From assembly GCA_935421135.1 (NCBI GenBank), contig OW285187.1:23622429-23686428 (forward strand): a stretch of DNA of 64,000 bases. The letters are read 5' to 3'. The position numbers were made by a program, and so were the translations under genes. Positions 11,501 to 21,669 of this stretch are shown in pieces (positions within the stretch are counted from its first letter, which is position 1; the number at the start of each line of letters is the position of its first letter). Source of the DNA: Bugulina stolonifera (Eukaryota > Bryozoa > Gymnolaemata > Cheilostomatida > Bugulidae). The notes under the pieces were generated by a model, which was not told the DNA's origin, made no database searches, and saw nothing but the letters and a program-made list of their open reading frames with translations.

Positions 11501-13524
11501 GATGAGGTTGAGATGTTAGATCAACTACAGGAATGGCTGGACTAGCAGGTAAGGTCTCTAGGTCTATTATAGTTCTCACTGGGGTGGTTCGACTAGTGAC
11601 CTCTATCTTATCTACAATCACAGAGCACAGGCTACACACTATGTTCCATGGTATGGTGTTTCATATTGTACAAGTACTGTATCTTTAGACAATCCTGTTA
11701 CTTGACTGTATTCGTATTATGTAGGCCTACTACGTAGTCAGGGGTTGTTCAGATCTGTGAGAATAATTGTTTGATTTTTCTTTTCAACAGTCAATGGATA
11801 TGTAGGCCTACATCTCTAGATTTTTACGATAGGTGTTAGATGAGTAGAGAGAGGACAACTTTAAATTTTACTAACAGCATTACCTAGTTGGTAAACAACG
11901 ATTGGTGTCATAAGTCTAAGCTTTATGTCATCACTACAACCATAGAGGTAGGTATTTTGCATTTCATAAATATTAATGCAGTGCATATGCGCATATGTAT
12001 TACTAAAATAAACTATTTCTTGAACTGCTGCAGGTTTCTGGAAACATCGCAGTATTATAATATTAGGCAATGAAGGTAGGCATATGAATTTCATGTTCAT
12101 GTTAGCTAATAATTATGTGTAATTTAGAGTTATCTCTATTTGAAAACATTTCATATTTCGGAGTTGTGTCTACAATATGGCATCAATAAGCCTATCACAA
12201 GTGCTAATAAGTAGTGTCCAAGTTCATAAGAGAAGATAACTTCTTGAAAATTGTGAAATTTTAGTTTTCACCTACACCATGCAATGCTATAGGCTAGGGC
12301 AGAGAGCGTAAAAGGAAAGAGGGATCACTCAATGATAATACCCTGTCTCACAAAATACGCCCAATTTGGCGGTACCGACGTTCCGCGATCAGCTTTCCCC
12401 CCATTTGCCCACTGATATTTTGGATAGCTGTTCGACTGTAATCGTAGCTTAACGATTGTTTAGGATCCTGCATTGACATCCCGTTAGTAGAAAAAGAGAG
12501 TTTATACGAGCCCGTTGCAAATACGCTATGATTATTGGTCGGCGGAACGCCAATAATCATAGCGTATTTGCACACAAGGTAGCATGACTCCTTACTTAAT
12601 CCGTCCCGCGTTTGGAGGCGGGACGGAGACAGTTTTTGGCCGGAGTGAAACCTCTTTCCTTTTACGCTCTTTGGCTAGGGCAGCTATGTAATTTTGTCAT
12701 CCACAAAGATGGCCACCGCACTCCATGCCGATTGGGTAGATTTTACTAAGTACTGCCTCTAGGAATGAATACCTACCTCTAATGACTAACTAACATAACT
12801 AGACTAGTAGTACACTATAGCTGATGAACCATTTGATGTGAGCATAATGTATGCCACAAAGTCAGGTTAACAATCTTTTGCGTATTGCTTAACGCTACAT
12901 ATCCAAGCCTACATTTTGTCATCTTCAGACAGACTTTCTGTAGTAGAGTGTTATAAAATAATGCATTGCTTCAAGCAGTTTATGTAACACTGAAGCTATG
13001 ATGCAATCAATTGAAACTAATGGAGTATTTACCATCTGGCTTGGCCCTCCTCTTCCTGGTATTTGACGGAGGTTGGCAGTCAGACTGCCTCAGAGCCTCC
13101 TTGGCTCTCACAAGGTAAGGCTGCCTCTCCCTGTCGTTCAATGCCTTCCATGTCTTATTACCGTTCTTCTTGCTCAAAGAGCCATGCTCACTGTAAACAT
13201 ATAGAAAGTAACTCAGTAGATTGTACGCAACATAATTAGACGTATAAAATAAATACATTATGTTGCGTCTTTACCATTCACTCATGACTATCACTTATAC
13301 AAACAACTAATTTCAGTTATTATTAAAAGTTCCAGATAACAATATATGCACCATTCCTAGAGACCTGTATACTCTATCTATTACATGCCATCAATAAGCA
13401 TTGACTTTCATATGCACAGCACAATTAAACTGACATATTATATTGGAGTTATCTTACCTTGCCCATAAAATTTGCGCGCCTCTTCAAGCTGTTTACTGGA
13501 AACTTGCTGAGTAGTAGCATCCAT
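8586..13524 (-). CDS. Repeat-protein gene, copy A (HMG-box-like N-terminus)
   Basis: Not a gene I can name. Exons on the minus strand are 13458-13524, 13033-13190, 10349-11611, 9911-10077, 9683-9814, 9069-9266 and 8586-8768 (TAA at 8586-8588). Exon 2 encodes an HMG-box-like stretch ('SLSKKNGNKTWKALNDRERQ' then 'PYLVRAKEAL'). Exon 3 encodes twelve 25-residue units of the type 'VPKxQPSTSSVNMGPQPMF' followed by 'SGHHHR'. Exons 4-6 carry a conserved unknown region ('HRFYTMNPDMQRMYLDKELQ'), and exon 7 an acidic leucine-rich tail ('DLMDLPDSALDLYLQTE'). Exons 2-7 share phase with copy C, but exon 1 ends one base out: relative to C it has three extra bases (one codon) and one missing base. With this exon 1, translation would stop early in exon 2. 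Either copy A uses another start or it is failing. A nuclear, DNA-binding role is only an inference from the HMG-like part. Confidence 0.7.
10385..11375 (-). repeat. 75-bp minisatellite encoding 12 x 25 residues (copy A)
   Basis: Tandem 75-bp units within exon 3 of copy A encode about twelve variants of a 25-residue motif with conserved Pro-Ser-Thr, Met and a His-rich end (HHHR, HSHR, YHDR, QHHR). The unit is a multiple of three, so the frame is kept and a second frame also stays open by chance. Some unit pairs recur in the same order (units 1-3 and 6-8), which suggests block duplication. Confidence 0.92.
11941..12784. mobile_element. Possible CATAGAGGTA inverted-repeat element in copy A
   Basis: This stretch begins CATAGAGGTAGGTATT and ends AATACCTACCTCTAATG, an inverted pair with one extra base. 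It sits in the second intron of copy A at the same place where copy B holds the larger element 17,724-20,831, whose ends start with the same CATAGAG. Beyond about ten bases the two differ, so this looks like a related but distinct element. The flanking duplication is degraded (ACTACAAC before, ACTAAC after). It contains the nested MITE at 12,303-12,672. Confidence 0.45.
12303..12672. mobile_element. Mutator-like MITE with long inner palindrome
   Basis: The terminal inverted repeats read AGAGCGTAAAAGGAAAGAGG at the left and the complementary CCTCTTTCCTTTTACGCTCT at the right. The element is flanked by an 11-bp direct repeat GGCTAGGGCAG (12,292-12,302 and 12,673-12,683). Duplications of 9-11 bp are typical of Mutator-like elements. 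Inside, a perfect 22-bp inverted repeat (12,517-12,538 with 12,550-12,571) encloses an 11-nt loop. No transposase is encoded. Confidence 0.8.
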
Positions 13525-13983
13525 ATTCACATTGACTTTTGTTAAATCTTTAGTAATAATCACCTTCAGTAGAGAATACTGCTGGTTGTTTTTGCTGATA
13601 ATACCAGAGAATGGTCGAATTCTCGAACTTGCTTTCTTTCAACTTTTTTTCAAATTTAAATTTTGAGCATGAACTGATGATGCAACAATGGTGTTGGTTA
13701 GCAACAGCTAGTTGATTACTTCACCAGAAGTTGTGTTATAATTCATGTTAAACACACAAAACTGTAGATGGAATACATCAGATTATAATAATATGTATAT
13801 GATAAATCCTCTGTATGATTTTGAAGTTTTTCCATTACAGTAGGAATACACTGATTACATACAGTATATTGCATTTATAATTGTTATCTTCCATAGGAGC
13901 ATGATAAATATTTGTATGTATCTAGCTGACAGTATTATGATAATTAGATGAGTGAGCCATGGGGGTGGGTGTGAGCGCCACAT

Positions 13984-14062
13984 TATGCAAAGACTCAATC
14001 GGAAACCTTTATCATAATAGCTTATAGTTTTATTACTACAAATTTATTTTGTAGTATTTACA
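13984..14062. other. Recombination junction between copies A and B
   Basis: Upstream flank of copy A (matching 31,085-31,130 beside copy C) runs directly into the middle of exon 4 of copy B. The join lies in 'GTAGTATTTACACTGAGGG'. Copy C flank reads 'GTAGTGTTTACAAAG' and the intact exon reads 'CTGTTTACACTGAGGG', so both parents share TTTACA at the break. Everything that should lie between is gone: exons 5-7 of B and the flanks of both neighbouring units. Confidence 0.8.
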
Positions 14063-15511
14063 CTGAGGGACTGTCATAAGTCTCCTACACTCCTGTAGTT
14101 CCTTGTCTAAGTACATTCTCTGCATATCTGGGTTCATGGTATAGAAACGGTGTCCACTATGACTCCCCTTGTTGACCACTCGGTGATGATGAGAAGCTGT
14201 ACCTACATGTATTAACATAGAAGTATTAACATGCTAACTAGTAAACATTGTACAAGATGAAAACCTGCAAGATGTATGTCAAGGAGGAGACAATTGTTGA
14301 AAATCAACAAATACAAGAAACTTTCTAGTCATCAAACTTATGTTTATAATATTATGGGTATCTTTCTCACTAGAGGTTTTCTCCATACTCTCAACAATTA
14401 TTTTATGTTTAATAACAGGTAGATATACTCACATGAGGTTCTATGAGCTGTTTGATACATTCCAGGAACAGGTCCAGGTACCATGTGTCCAGCTGGAGAG
14501 GGGACAGGAGCATGTCTATGCATGAGTGGTGGTTGGAAGACATGGCTGCCATATTGCCTGGGTGCCTGATGCTGGTAACCACTGAGCATAGCCTGAAGAC
14601 CCATGTTAACTAATGAGGTACTAGGTTGTTGCTTAGGTACTGCAGGTAAACTGCAGGTAAGCATAGGCTGAACATCTGTATTTACCGAAGAAGTCCACGA
14701 TCCAATAGTAGAAGAGACTGGCCTCTTTCTTCCAGGTCTGGAGATCTTTCTTCCACTATGATGAGATTGAGATGTTAGATCAACTACAGGAATGGCTGAA
14801 CTATCGGGTAAGGTCTCTAGGTCTATTATAGTTCTGACTGGGGTGGTTTGACTAGTGACCTCTATCTTATCTACAATCATAGCCCTCAGGCTATTATACA
14901 CTATTATAGTCCATGGTATGGTATTGTAGTGTACCAGCATCCGCCTCAGTCTCTCCTAGATAGCTATACATTTAACTGACTCTGATAGCCTTGGTATCAT
15001 TCTGACATTGTGCATAATGTTACCATACATGCTTATTTCTTATATTCATTATATTGTCATTACTCTTATCAACTACTACATGACTAATGTGTATTTGTAT
15101 CATCATCAACCAATCAGGTCCGTTGCATTGTTCTGTAGTTAACTATAGACTACTGTTGCACAATTACCTATTATCCTGATTATTATTCTAAGTCTCTTTA
15201 CCTGTATACATATTCAGGGCCGATGTCACAGAACATGGTCATAATGACATACTATCCTTTTCACCTTATTATAAGTACTTTTTGTGCAAGGCCGACCTTT
15301 TTGATAGTCGGACCTCGGGCTTTTTCCGCCATGTTGTTATGTAATTTCCGGTACGATACCTTATCGTACAGCCCGATACCATACCGGCATTTTTGCTGGA
15401 AATTTCTTATGTATAGAAGCTCACGCATTTTGCTGTACAAATCAGTTGTTGATTGCGCTCTAATAAAGCAACATCTCCTAATTCAACCTACAGAGTCTTA
15501 CTCTTGCAGGC

Positions 15512-15897
15512 AGCTCCAGCCCTGGTCTTTTGACCTCAGTGCCCGAGCACATTTTTATACTCGTTTAAGACACTTACTACATTCCTTGTGAGTATAAACC
15601 ATCAGACCTTAGCCGATCCCGGATTCTTCAATGAATCTAGCATCGGGTCTACATCCCTAGATCAACACAGATACTTTTTACACTCCTTTGGCATATAAAC
15701 TATCGGACCTACGCCGACCCTTGACTCTTCAATGAATCTAAGCATCGGCCTACGTCCTCTCCAATAGATTAAAAGAGCTTAACTGTTCACTCTTTATGTA
15801 ATGTGTGGAAGTTCACCTTGGCAGCCCACTACCACTATCAAGCACTTCCCACACCCGTGCTAATATCGGCACTCGTGTGACAACCGTACACAAAAAC
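15512..15897 (+). repeat. Direct repeat, left copy, of composite element
   Basis: It matches 16,980-17,365 at a constant offset of 1,468 bp with scattered substitutions. It starts with a coding-like stretch ('LQPWSFDLSARAH' then '..TRLRH.LHSL' and stop), continues through two TATAAAC-containing subunits and ends in 'GTGACAACCGTACACAAAAA'. A splice-acceptor-like CTCTTGCAG lies just before it. Confidence 0.85.
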
Positions 15898-16455
15898 AAA
15901 AACAGACAGTTATTCTGTTCCCCGGTCCGAGGGCCGATACTAGGACACGAAGACAAGACCAAAGAATTTGACACTCGAGTACAGTACCCGACGCTCACCC
16001 AGGTCAAGGATCTACCCGACCTGGTGACACAGGATAATGCTCCTCAAACATTACCAATAACTCTCAATGATGATGACTCGTCCCAGGAGGAACACCTGGA
16101 CGAAGATGTTCAAGTCTGTGGAATGTGGGCCGACTTTACAGAACCTACCCTGAGCCACGTCAAAGACGAGCCTGTAGATATTTTAATAGAAGCAAGAGAG
16201 CGAGAATCTCGACTGGAGCCAAACGGTGCAATGGACCACATGACCTCAATCTCAGAGGATGCACTGCAGTCTATAGCACCTCCTCCATGGCAAAGGCCAT
16301 CTTTGAAGACTGAGAATGCCAAAGACGATTTGACAAGATTGCTGAATGATCGAATGATCGAAAAGTTGATACAGAACACTCGAACACTGACAATGCCGTG
16401 TTCCCGCAAACGCAACCTACATTCAACAAAGAAATCACGGTGGAAAACCAAGTAA
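15805..16455 (+). CDS. Unknown 216-residue ORF inside composite element
   Basis: This is an open frame from ATG to TAA, starting within the left direct repeat and running into unique sequence. The product is unrecognised. It has an acidic patch near residues 92-102 ('DDDSSQEEHLDED') and a basic C-terminus rich in Arg and Lys (about residues 200-216) that could act as a nuclear localisation signal. A TATA-like AGTATAAAAGAG lies just downstream at about 16,481. Whether it is translated is unknown; the first 31 codons are repeat sequence that recurs at 17,273. Confidence 0.4.
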   Translation: MEVHLGSPLPLSSTSHTRANIGTRVTTVHKNKNRQLFCSPVRGPILGHEDKTKEFDTRVQYPTLTQVKDLPDLVTQDNAPQTLPITLNDDDSSQEEHLDEDVQVCGMWADFTEPTLSHVKDEPVDILIEARERESRLEPNGAMDHMTSISEDALQSIAPPPWQRPSLKTENAKDDLTRLLNDRMIEKLIQNTRTLTMPCSRKRNLHSTKKSRWKTK

Positions 16456-16616
16456 CACGTGCTCCCCTTTCATCGACCAGTATAAAAGAGATGAACCAAG
16501 CACGGCCCATCCTTTCTTCTCCAGTCGTCAGCCGAGATACGTGCTCTTGCTCTCTCTCTTAGTTTATAAAAGTCGTCTCTTTACCCTTTTCCAGTGGATA
16601 CTCTTCTGAACACAGC

Positions 16617-17059
16617 ATGGACAGCAAAGGTAAGCTCACTCCTGTACATAAGGAACCAGATAAACTGGATCACCTAGCTGTAAGTGATGCACTCGTCTTC
16701 TCTATCCTGACAGACATAAATTCTCCTTCCCTCTCTGCTTGGCCACGTCCAGCAGAGACCGAAGACGATTTCCCTGCTCATGCTTTAGTGACAGAATCAA
16801 CTTCTGAGTTATTCCACGGTGCTGAACTAGCCACAAACAACTCGTTGTTGCAGGTTTCTCCACCCCAGTTTCTCCACTCCGGACTACCTTGACTCCAGAG
16901 GGGACTCCTCCTACTACCCCTCCTACTACTCCTCCAGCTACGTCACTTCCTGAACACACTCTAAAGAAGGCACGCGTCAAGCTCCAGCCCTGGTCTTTTG
17001 ACCTCAGCGCTCGAGCTCATCCTCATACTCGTTTAAGACACTTTCTACACTCTTTGTGA
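16617..17059 (+). CDS. Small spliced ORF of composite element (predicted)
   Basis: ATGGACAGCAAAG at 16617-16629 is followed by a good donor GTAAGC. TTGTTGCAG at 16845-16853 is a good acceptor. Removing 16630-16853 joins the frame through to TGA at 17057-17059, giving 72 codons. The product has a Pro-Thr-rich middle and ends in the same 'LQPWSFDLSARAH' peptide that the left repeat also encodes. TATA-like boxes lie 40-140 bp upstream (about 16,481 and 16,564). Without splicing the frame instead stops at 16,892. Function is unknown; the splice is inferred from sequence only. Confidence 0.45.
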
Positions 17060-17365
17060 GTATAAACCATTGGACCTTAGCCGATCCTGAATTCTTCAAT
17101 GGATCTAGCATCGGGTCTACGTTCTTAGATCAACACAGATACTTTCTACACTCCTTTGGAATATAAACTATAGGACCTACGTCGACCCTTGACTCTTCAA
17201 TGAATCTAAGCATCGGCCTACGTCCTCTCCAATAGATTAAAAGAGCTTAACTGTTCACTCTTTATGTAATGTGTGGAAGTTCACCTTGGCAGCCCACTAC
17301 CACTACCAAGCACTTCCCGCACCCATGCTAATATCGGCACTCGTGTGACAACCGTACACAAAAAC
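16980..17365 (+). repeat. Direct repeat, right copy, of composite element
   Basis: It matches 15,512-15,897. It contains two roughly 100-bp subunits, each with a TATAAAC followed by a partly self-complementary block around 'CTTCAATGAATCTA'. The right edge of the insertion follows within six bases. Confidence 0.85.
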
Positions 17366-17723
17366 ATTAAAGTATTTCATATTGTATATATTATTCAGAC
17401 ATTCTGTTACTTGACAGTATTTATACAATGTATGTGGTCAGTAGTTGTTCAGATGTGTGAGAATTGCTGGGATAGTAATTGAGATCAGCTACTAGCTACT
17501 ACTAATGTAGGGAAGTTATATGCTTGCTACTAATACACAATGCAAGTAGAGAAAAATCAGCTCCAAATATTATAGTAGAATTATAGAATCTCTAGATTTT
17601 CACAATGCACATTAAATGCGTAGAGAGAAGACAACTTTAAATTTTACTAGTGACATCACCTTGGTAATAAACAAAGATTGGTGTCATAAATCTAAGCTTT
17701 ATGTCATCACTATAAGTACTAAC

Positions 17724-20700
17724 CATAGAGTTATCTCCCCTAGAGCAGGAACTCCGGTAAATTTTGTGATGCCACTTTTCATCCCTAGCGGCCATGATGT
17801 GTTGGGGTAGTTACCGTTTGTTTACATTAGTTACCTATGCGCTGCTATGATTAGTTAGTCATTTAGTTAGTAGTCAAAATTTGTTCTTTGCTGCCAATAA
17901 TCTGAAATTTTCTGTTGCACACATATTTTCCAATTATTTCAGACCAACATAATTATTGTATTTATTATATTTTGTAACTTTGATAGTAACTGCATGATAA
18001 TTGCAAATATTGTATATTAGTATATAAGTACATCACAAAATTATTATTACCCAGCTCCTAGTTCTAGTTATTTTGGCTTTCAGTAGGCAAGATTACTTTA
18101 CTTTTACCTCAAATTACAATACAGCTAAAGCTACTGTAGTTGTTAATTGTCCTATGTCCTATGGTTTACCCTGGTATCACATGATTGATAGAGTATAAGT
18201 ATTAATATATGTATTTCTATATGTAGAACAGATTTGCAGAAGTTGCATATTACAAATAAAAACATTTATGTAGACAAACAAAACTAATTCATAACATGGA
18301 GTATAAATGCCAATATTTTGACCAAATCTATTTTAAATATTTACTGAATAAAAATAGCATAAGAACTCTTATTCAATATTCAGAAGTCGCTCCTTGCCAT
18401 TCTTAGGAATAAGGTCAGCCAGCTCTTCAAAATTCACAGCATCAGCACAGACCAATATTCTGTCTAGTAGACCTATATTAGGAAATTGATACCAGATAAA
18501 TAAATGCTTCACGCTTACCACAGATAAATAGTTTACAGACATATAAGAGGTATTAGATCCAAATAATAAAGCAGTAACGAAACATGTTCAATGCCTACTG
18601 TCCTACCATAATAGTACAGCTATTAGTAGTTACATGATTCTTGCCAAATTGGCATCACATTATATAAAAGTAAAATAAAGTACGATTTCGATAAGACATA
18701 TATGTTGATATAGTTGATCACTCTGGATGTTACCTATGAATTAAATTCATAACAGCTCTATAATAGACGACAGAAATCTACCAAGTACCTTCTCACACAT
18801 ATATATAAAACAACAAGCCTTCATTAAATCAAGCATCTCATTTTAGTCGTGAAACCCATTTCTAATTGGGAAGCAGTTGCTCCAGTTTGTGTGTGCACGA
18901 GTCCCAGGAAAAAAGTTCATAAACGTAACCTACTTGATGGGTATGATGGATGAGCACCACACATAGAGTTGTGGCGATGTGCATCGTGGTATCCAGATTT
19001 CACTTTAATCTCCAACCTATAAATAACAAATCAATGTTACAACTCAATCTGCACCTATTCTATTGTAGGTAGAAAGGCCAGGAAAGTTTTGGTTAAACAA
19101 ACTGTTACCAAGAAATTAAATAAATGACGTAGGCCTATAAACTTACATAAGACTATTCAACGTTCTACATTATAATGTTTAATGACTAATTAACAGCCCT
19201 AATAAATTTAGATTTTTCCTTCCACATCATCTTTCCTTTCAGTTATAGTTTAGCTTGAAACCATTCTAAGATTATGCTAAGCTGGTGTAGATCTTTGATT
19301 ATAATGTAGGCCTACTTAGGCTACTAACTGTGCTAGGCAATTAGATACTACAAAGCCTCGGAATCAAACTCTAGACAGGAATGGACAAAGGAAAGTTCAC
19401 ATCTGTGAAACAAAGTCATTGATAGTTTATAGATTTCTTAAATAAATTTCCTAGCAATATAAAGTTAGCCTATACTAACATTCAAAGTAATGATGATAGG
19501 CCTACAACACAATTACAATAATTATAATCATGATAGGTCTATTATATTTTTAGCCTATTATATTAATTATAATTATTATTTATTACAAAAAAATTAATTT
19601 ACAGTCACAAATATTAATATTTAATTATAAAATAATTATATAAATATAATCAATTCAATGATAAACATGTTCATGTTGATAGGTAGTCTATGGAAATCAC
19701 CTAAATTAATAAGATAATAGTTAGTAGGTATAGTGTAGTCACTGATCTAATGAGTGAGTGATTGTGATCTGTGACTATTGTAATAAATTGCTAGTGAGTC
19801 GCGATCACAACTTCACCTGATAGTATTACTGTATTTACAACGTAGTAGTAGCCTATTATCATTACTATAATTAATAACTATAGGTACAGCAGTGACAGTG
19901 AGCAAAGTTAATTTAACTCAGCCTCAATCAATCAATAACAGTACCGAGAGATTCCACTATTACTGGATAAATGAATGTGCTTATTAATTTTAAACAATAT
20001 TATACTTGCTATAACTTATTATATTATCTAATTTTACTATTGAGTAATTTTTTAATTTTACAACAATAATTATAATATAATAATAATTCTACAATATTAA
20101 GAATAAATAACAATTGAATTTATTTCATTGTCTTTCCAGTTCTAACTCACAACAACCGTACTGTATTCCTACTAACCACACTGTTAGTCCAAAGAAACCC
20201 AAAGTACACCCTTGCAATCACACCAATGTTAACTATATGAGATTGTCAGATTGTATAATTATTGTTCCAGGAATGCCACTAGTACAATTAGCTCCACGCT
20301 CATTTTTTGAAATGAACAGAGAATTGTTCACGTGCTATCGAAAGTCCTTTATGGGTAGATAATTCTGTACAATAAGCCTATCATGTTAGCGATTAGACAT
20401 TTTAATACCCAATAATATGCGGTTTTGTTTTGGTTGACCAATCAACGCATTCACAGACTTTCTACCGATATACGCTGCCGTGCTAGTCGGTTACTAGTAT
20501 TATTTGGTCGAGTAAACATCCATTCTTATTTTTCTTTAAAGTCCTATTTTACAAAGAGATTTTTAAAATCACTATTATTGTGAAAAAGCAGAGATATTAT
20601 TAAACAGTTTAGATATAAATTCAAAACATTTTACGCAAATAGTATCTGTAAATAACAGCGTTGAAAAATTTTATGTTTTATATATAATTGTAATGGTAAC

Positions 20701-20831
20701 TAATGTAAACAAACGGACGAAATCCCCATCGCATCATGGCCGCTCGTGGGGAAAACTGGCATCAAGTGGCCAATCGGCGTTCAATAGCGGAAAATTTTTA
20801 AGTTCCTGCTCTATGGGGTGTTACCTCTATG
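17724..20831. mobile_element. 3.1-kb inverted-repeat DNA transposon relic
   Basis: The element starts CATAGAGTTATCTCCCC and ends GGGGTGTTACCTCTATG. Imperfect inverted termini extend for over 100 bp; both arms contain GAGCAGGAACT, GCGGCCATGATG and 'CGTTTGTTTACATTAGTTAC' or close variants. A perfect 8-bp duplication GTACTAAC flanks it (17,716-17,723 and 20,832-20,839), and copy C keeps the single empty site at 29,813-29,820. Eight bases fit hAT- or P-type elements; the class is open. Minus-strand coding traces occur at about 18,370-18,480 ('LVCADAVNFEELADLIP', ending in a stop) and 18,920-19,020, bordered by AG/GT. Both are too short to identify. The rest is very AT-rich. Confidence 0.85.
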
Positions 20832-21669
20832 GTACTAACTAACATAACTAGACTAGTAGTACATGATAGCTGATTAATCATATGATGTTAGCATGACTTT
20901 ATGCTATTGCTTAACGCTATATGTACAAGTTTATGTCTTATCATTTTTAAACAGAATTTGTGTAGTATAGCTTTATAAAATAATGCAGTGCTTCAAAACA
21001 GCTTATATATAACACTGAAGCTACGATGTAATCAATTAAAATAAATAGGCTATCTACCATCTGATTCAGCCTTCCCCTTCCTGGTGTTCTTTGGAGGTTG
21101 GCAATCTGACTGTCTAAGAGCCTCCTTGGCTCTCACAAGGTAGGGCTGCCTCTCTCTGCCCTTCAAGGTCTTCCATGTCTTGTCACCATTCTTCTTGCTC
21201 AGAGAGCCGTCCGTGTTCACTTAACTGTAAGTATATAGAAAATAACTCAATAGAAAATACATTTATCACATAATCAGATACATCAAATATATATATTTGC
21301 TATTCACTTATGACTATCACTTATACAAACAACAAATTTCAGTTTTCGCTAAAAGTTCCAGATAGCAATATATATACACATAGCCCTAGAGACCTGTCTA
21401 TACCAGCCCTATCTGTTGCATGCCATCAATAAATACCGACTTTCATATGCACAGCACAATCTAACTGACATGTATTAGATTTATCTTACCTTGCCCATAG
21501 AATTGTTGAGTTGATAGCAATAATCACCTTCAGTAGAGAATACTGCTGCTGTGTACATATTACATTTATGATTGTTATATTCTATAGAAGTAAGACGAAT
21601 ATCTGTAAGGGTAATAACTATGGCATGTATCTAACTGACAGTATTATAGTAGATAAGTGAGCTTTGAGG

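Larger units (their letters stand above)
14926..17371. mobile_element. Composite element with 386-bp direct repeats, class unknown
   Basis: Alignment with copies A and C shows that 2.4 kb has been inserted between 'CCATGGTATGGTATT' and 'GTATTTCATATTG'. A 5-bp direct repeat GTATT (14,921-14,925 and 17,372-17,376) could be the target-site duplication. Inside are two direct repeats of 386 bp (15,512-15,897 and 16,980-17,365), a 216-codon ORF, a small spliced ORF and TATA-like motifs. The repeats are not at the outer ends: 586 bp of other sequence precedes the left one. It is therefore not a plain LTR element. I see no reverse transcriptase, integrase, transposase or primer-binding site. Confidence 0.6.
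14057..21510 (-). pseudogene. Repeat-protein gene, copy B (broken, interrupted)
   Basis: Remnants of the same gene: truncated exon 4 (about 14057-14202), exon 3 (14433-14870), exon 2 (about 21060-21228) and a vestige of exon 1 near 21490-21505. Exon 3 is still open in frame with proper splice sites but holds only one 25-residue unit ('VPKQQPSTSLVNMGLQAMLS' and onward). Exon 2 is frameshifted near its start: extra bases turn 'EHGSLSKKN' into another frame. Exon 1 has lost its ATG. Exons 5-7 are missing through the junction at about 14,055. The introns carry two large insertions, 14,926-17,371 and 17,724-20,831. This copy cannot make the full protein. Confidence 0.85.

Noticed and set aside
15512..17365. 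Hammerhead ribozyme in the direct repeats
   Set aside because: The required CTGATGA and GAAA core is absent on both strands of the repeat.
14926..17371. Standard LTR retrotransposon with two LTRs
   Set aside because: The direct repeats are not at the ends (586 bp precede the left one), and no primer-binding site, polypurine tract or pol genes were seen.
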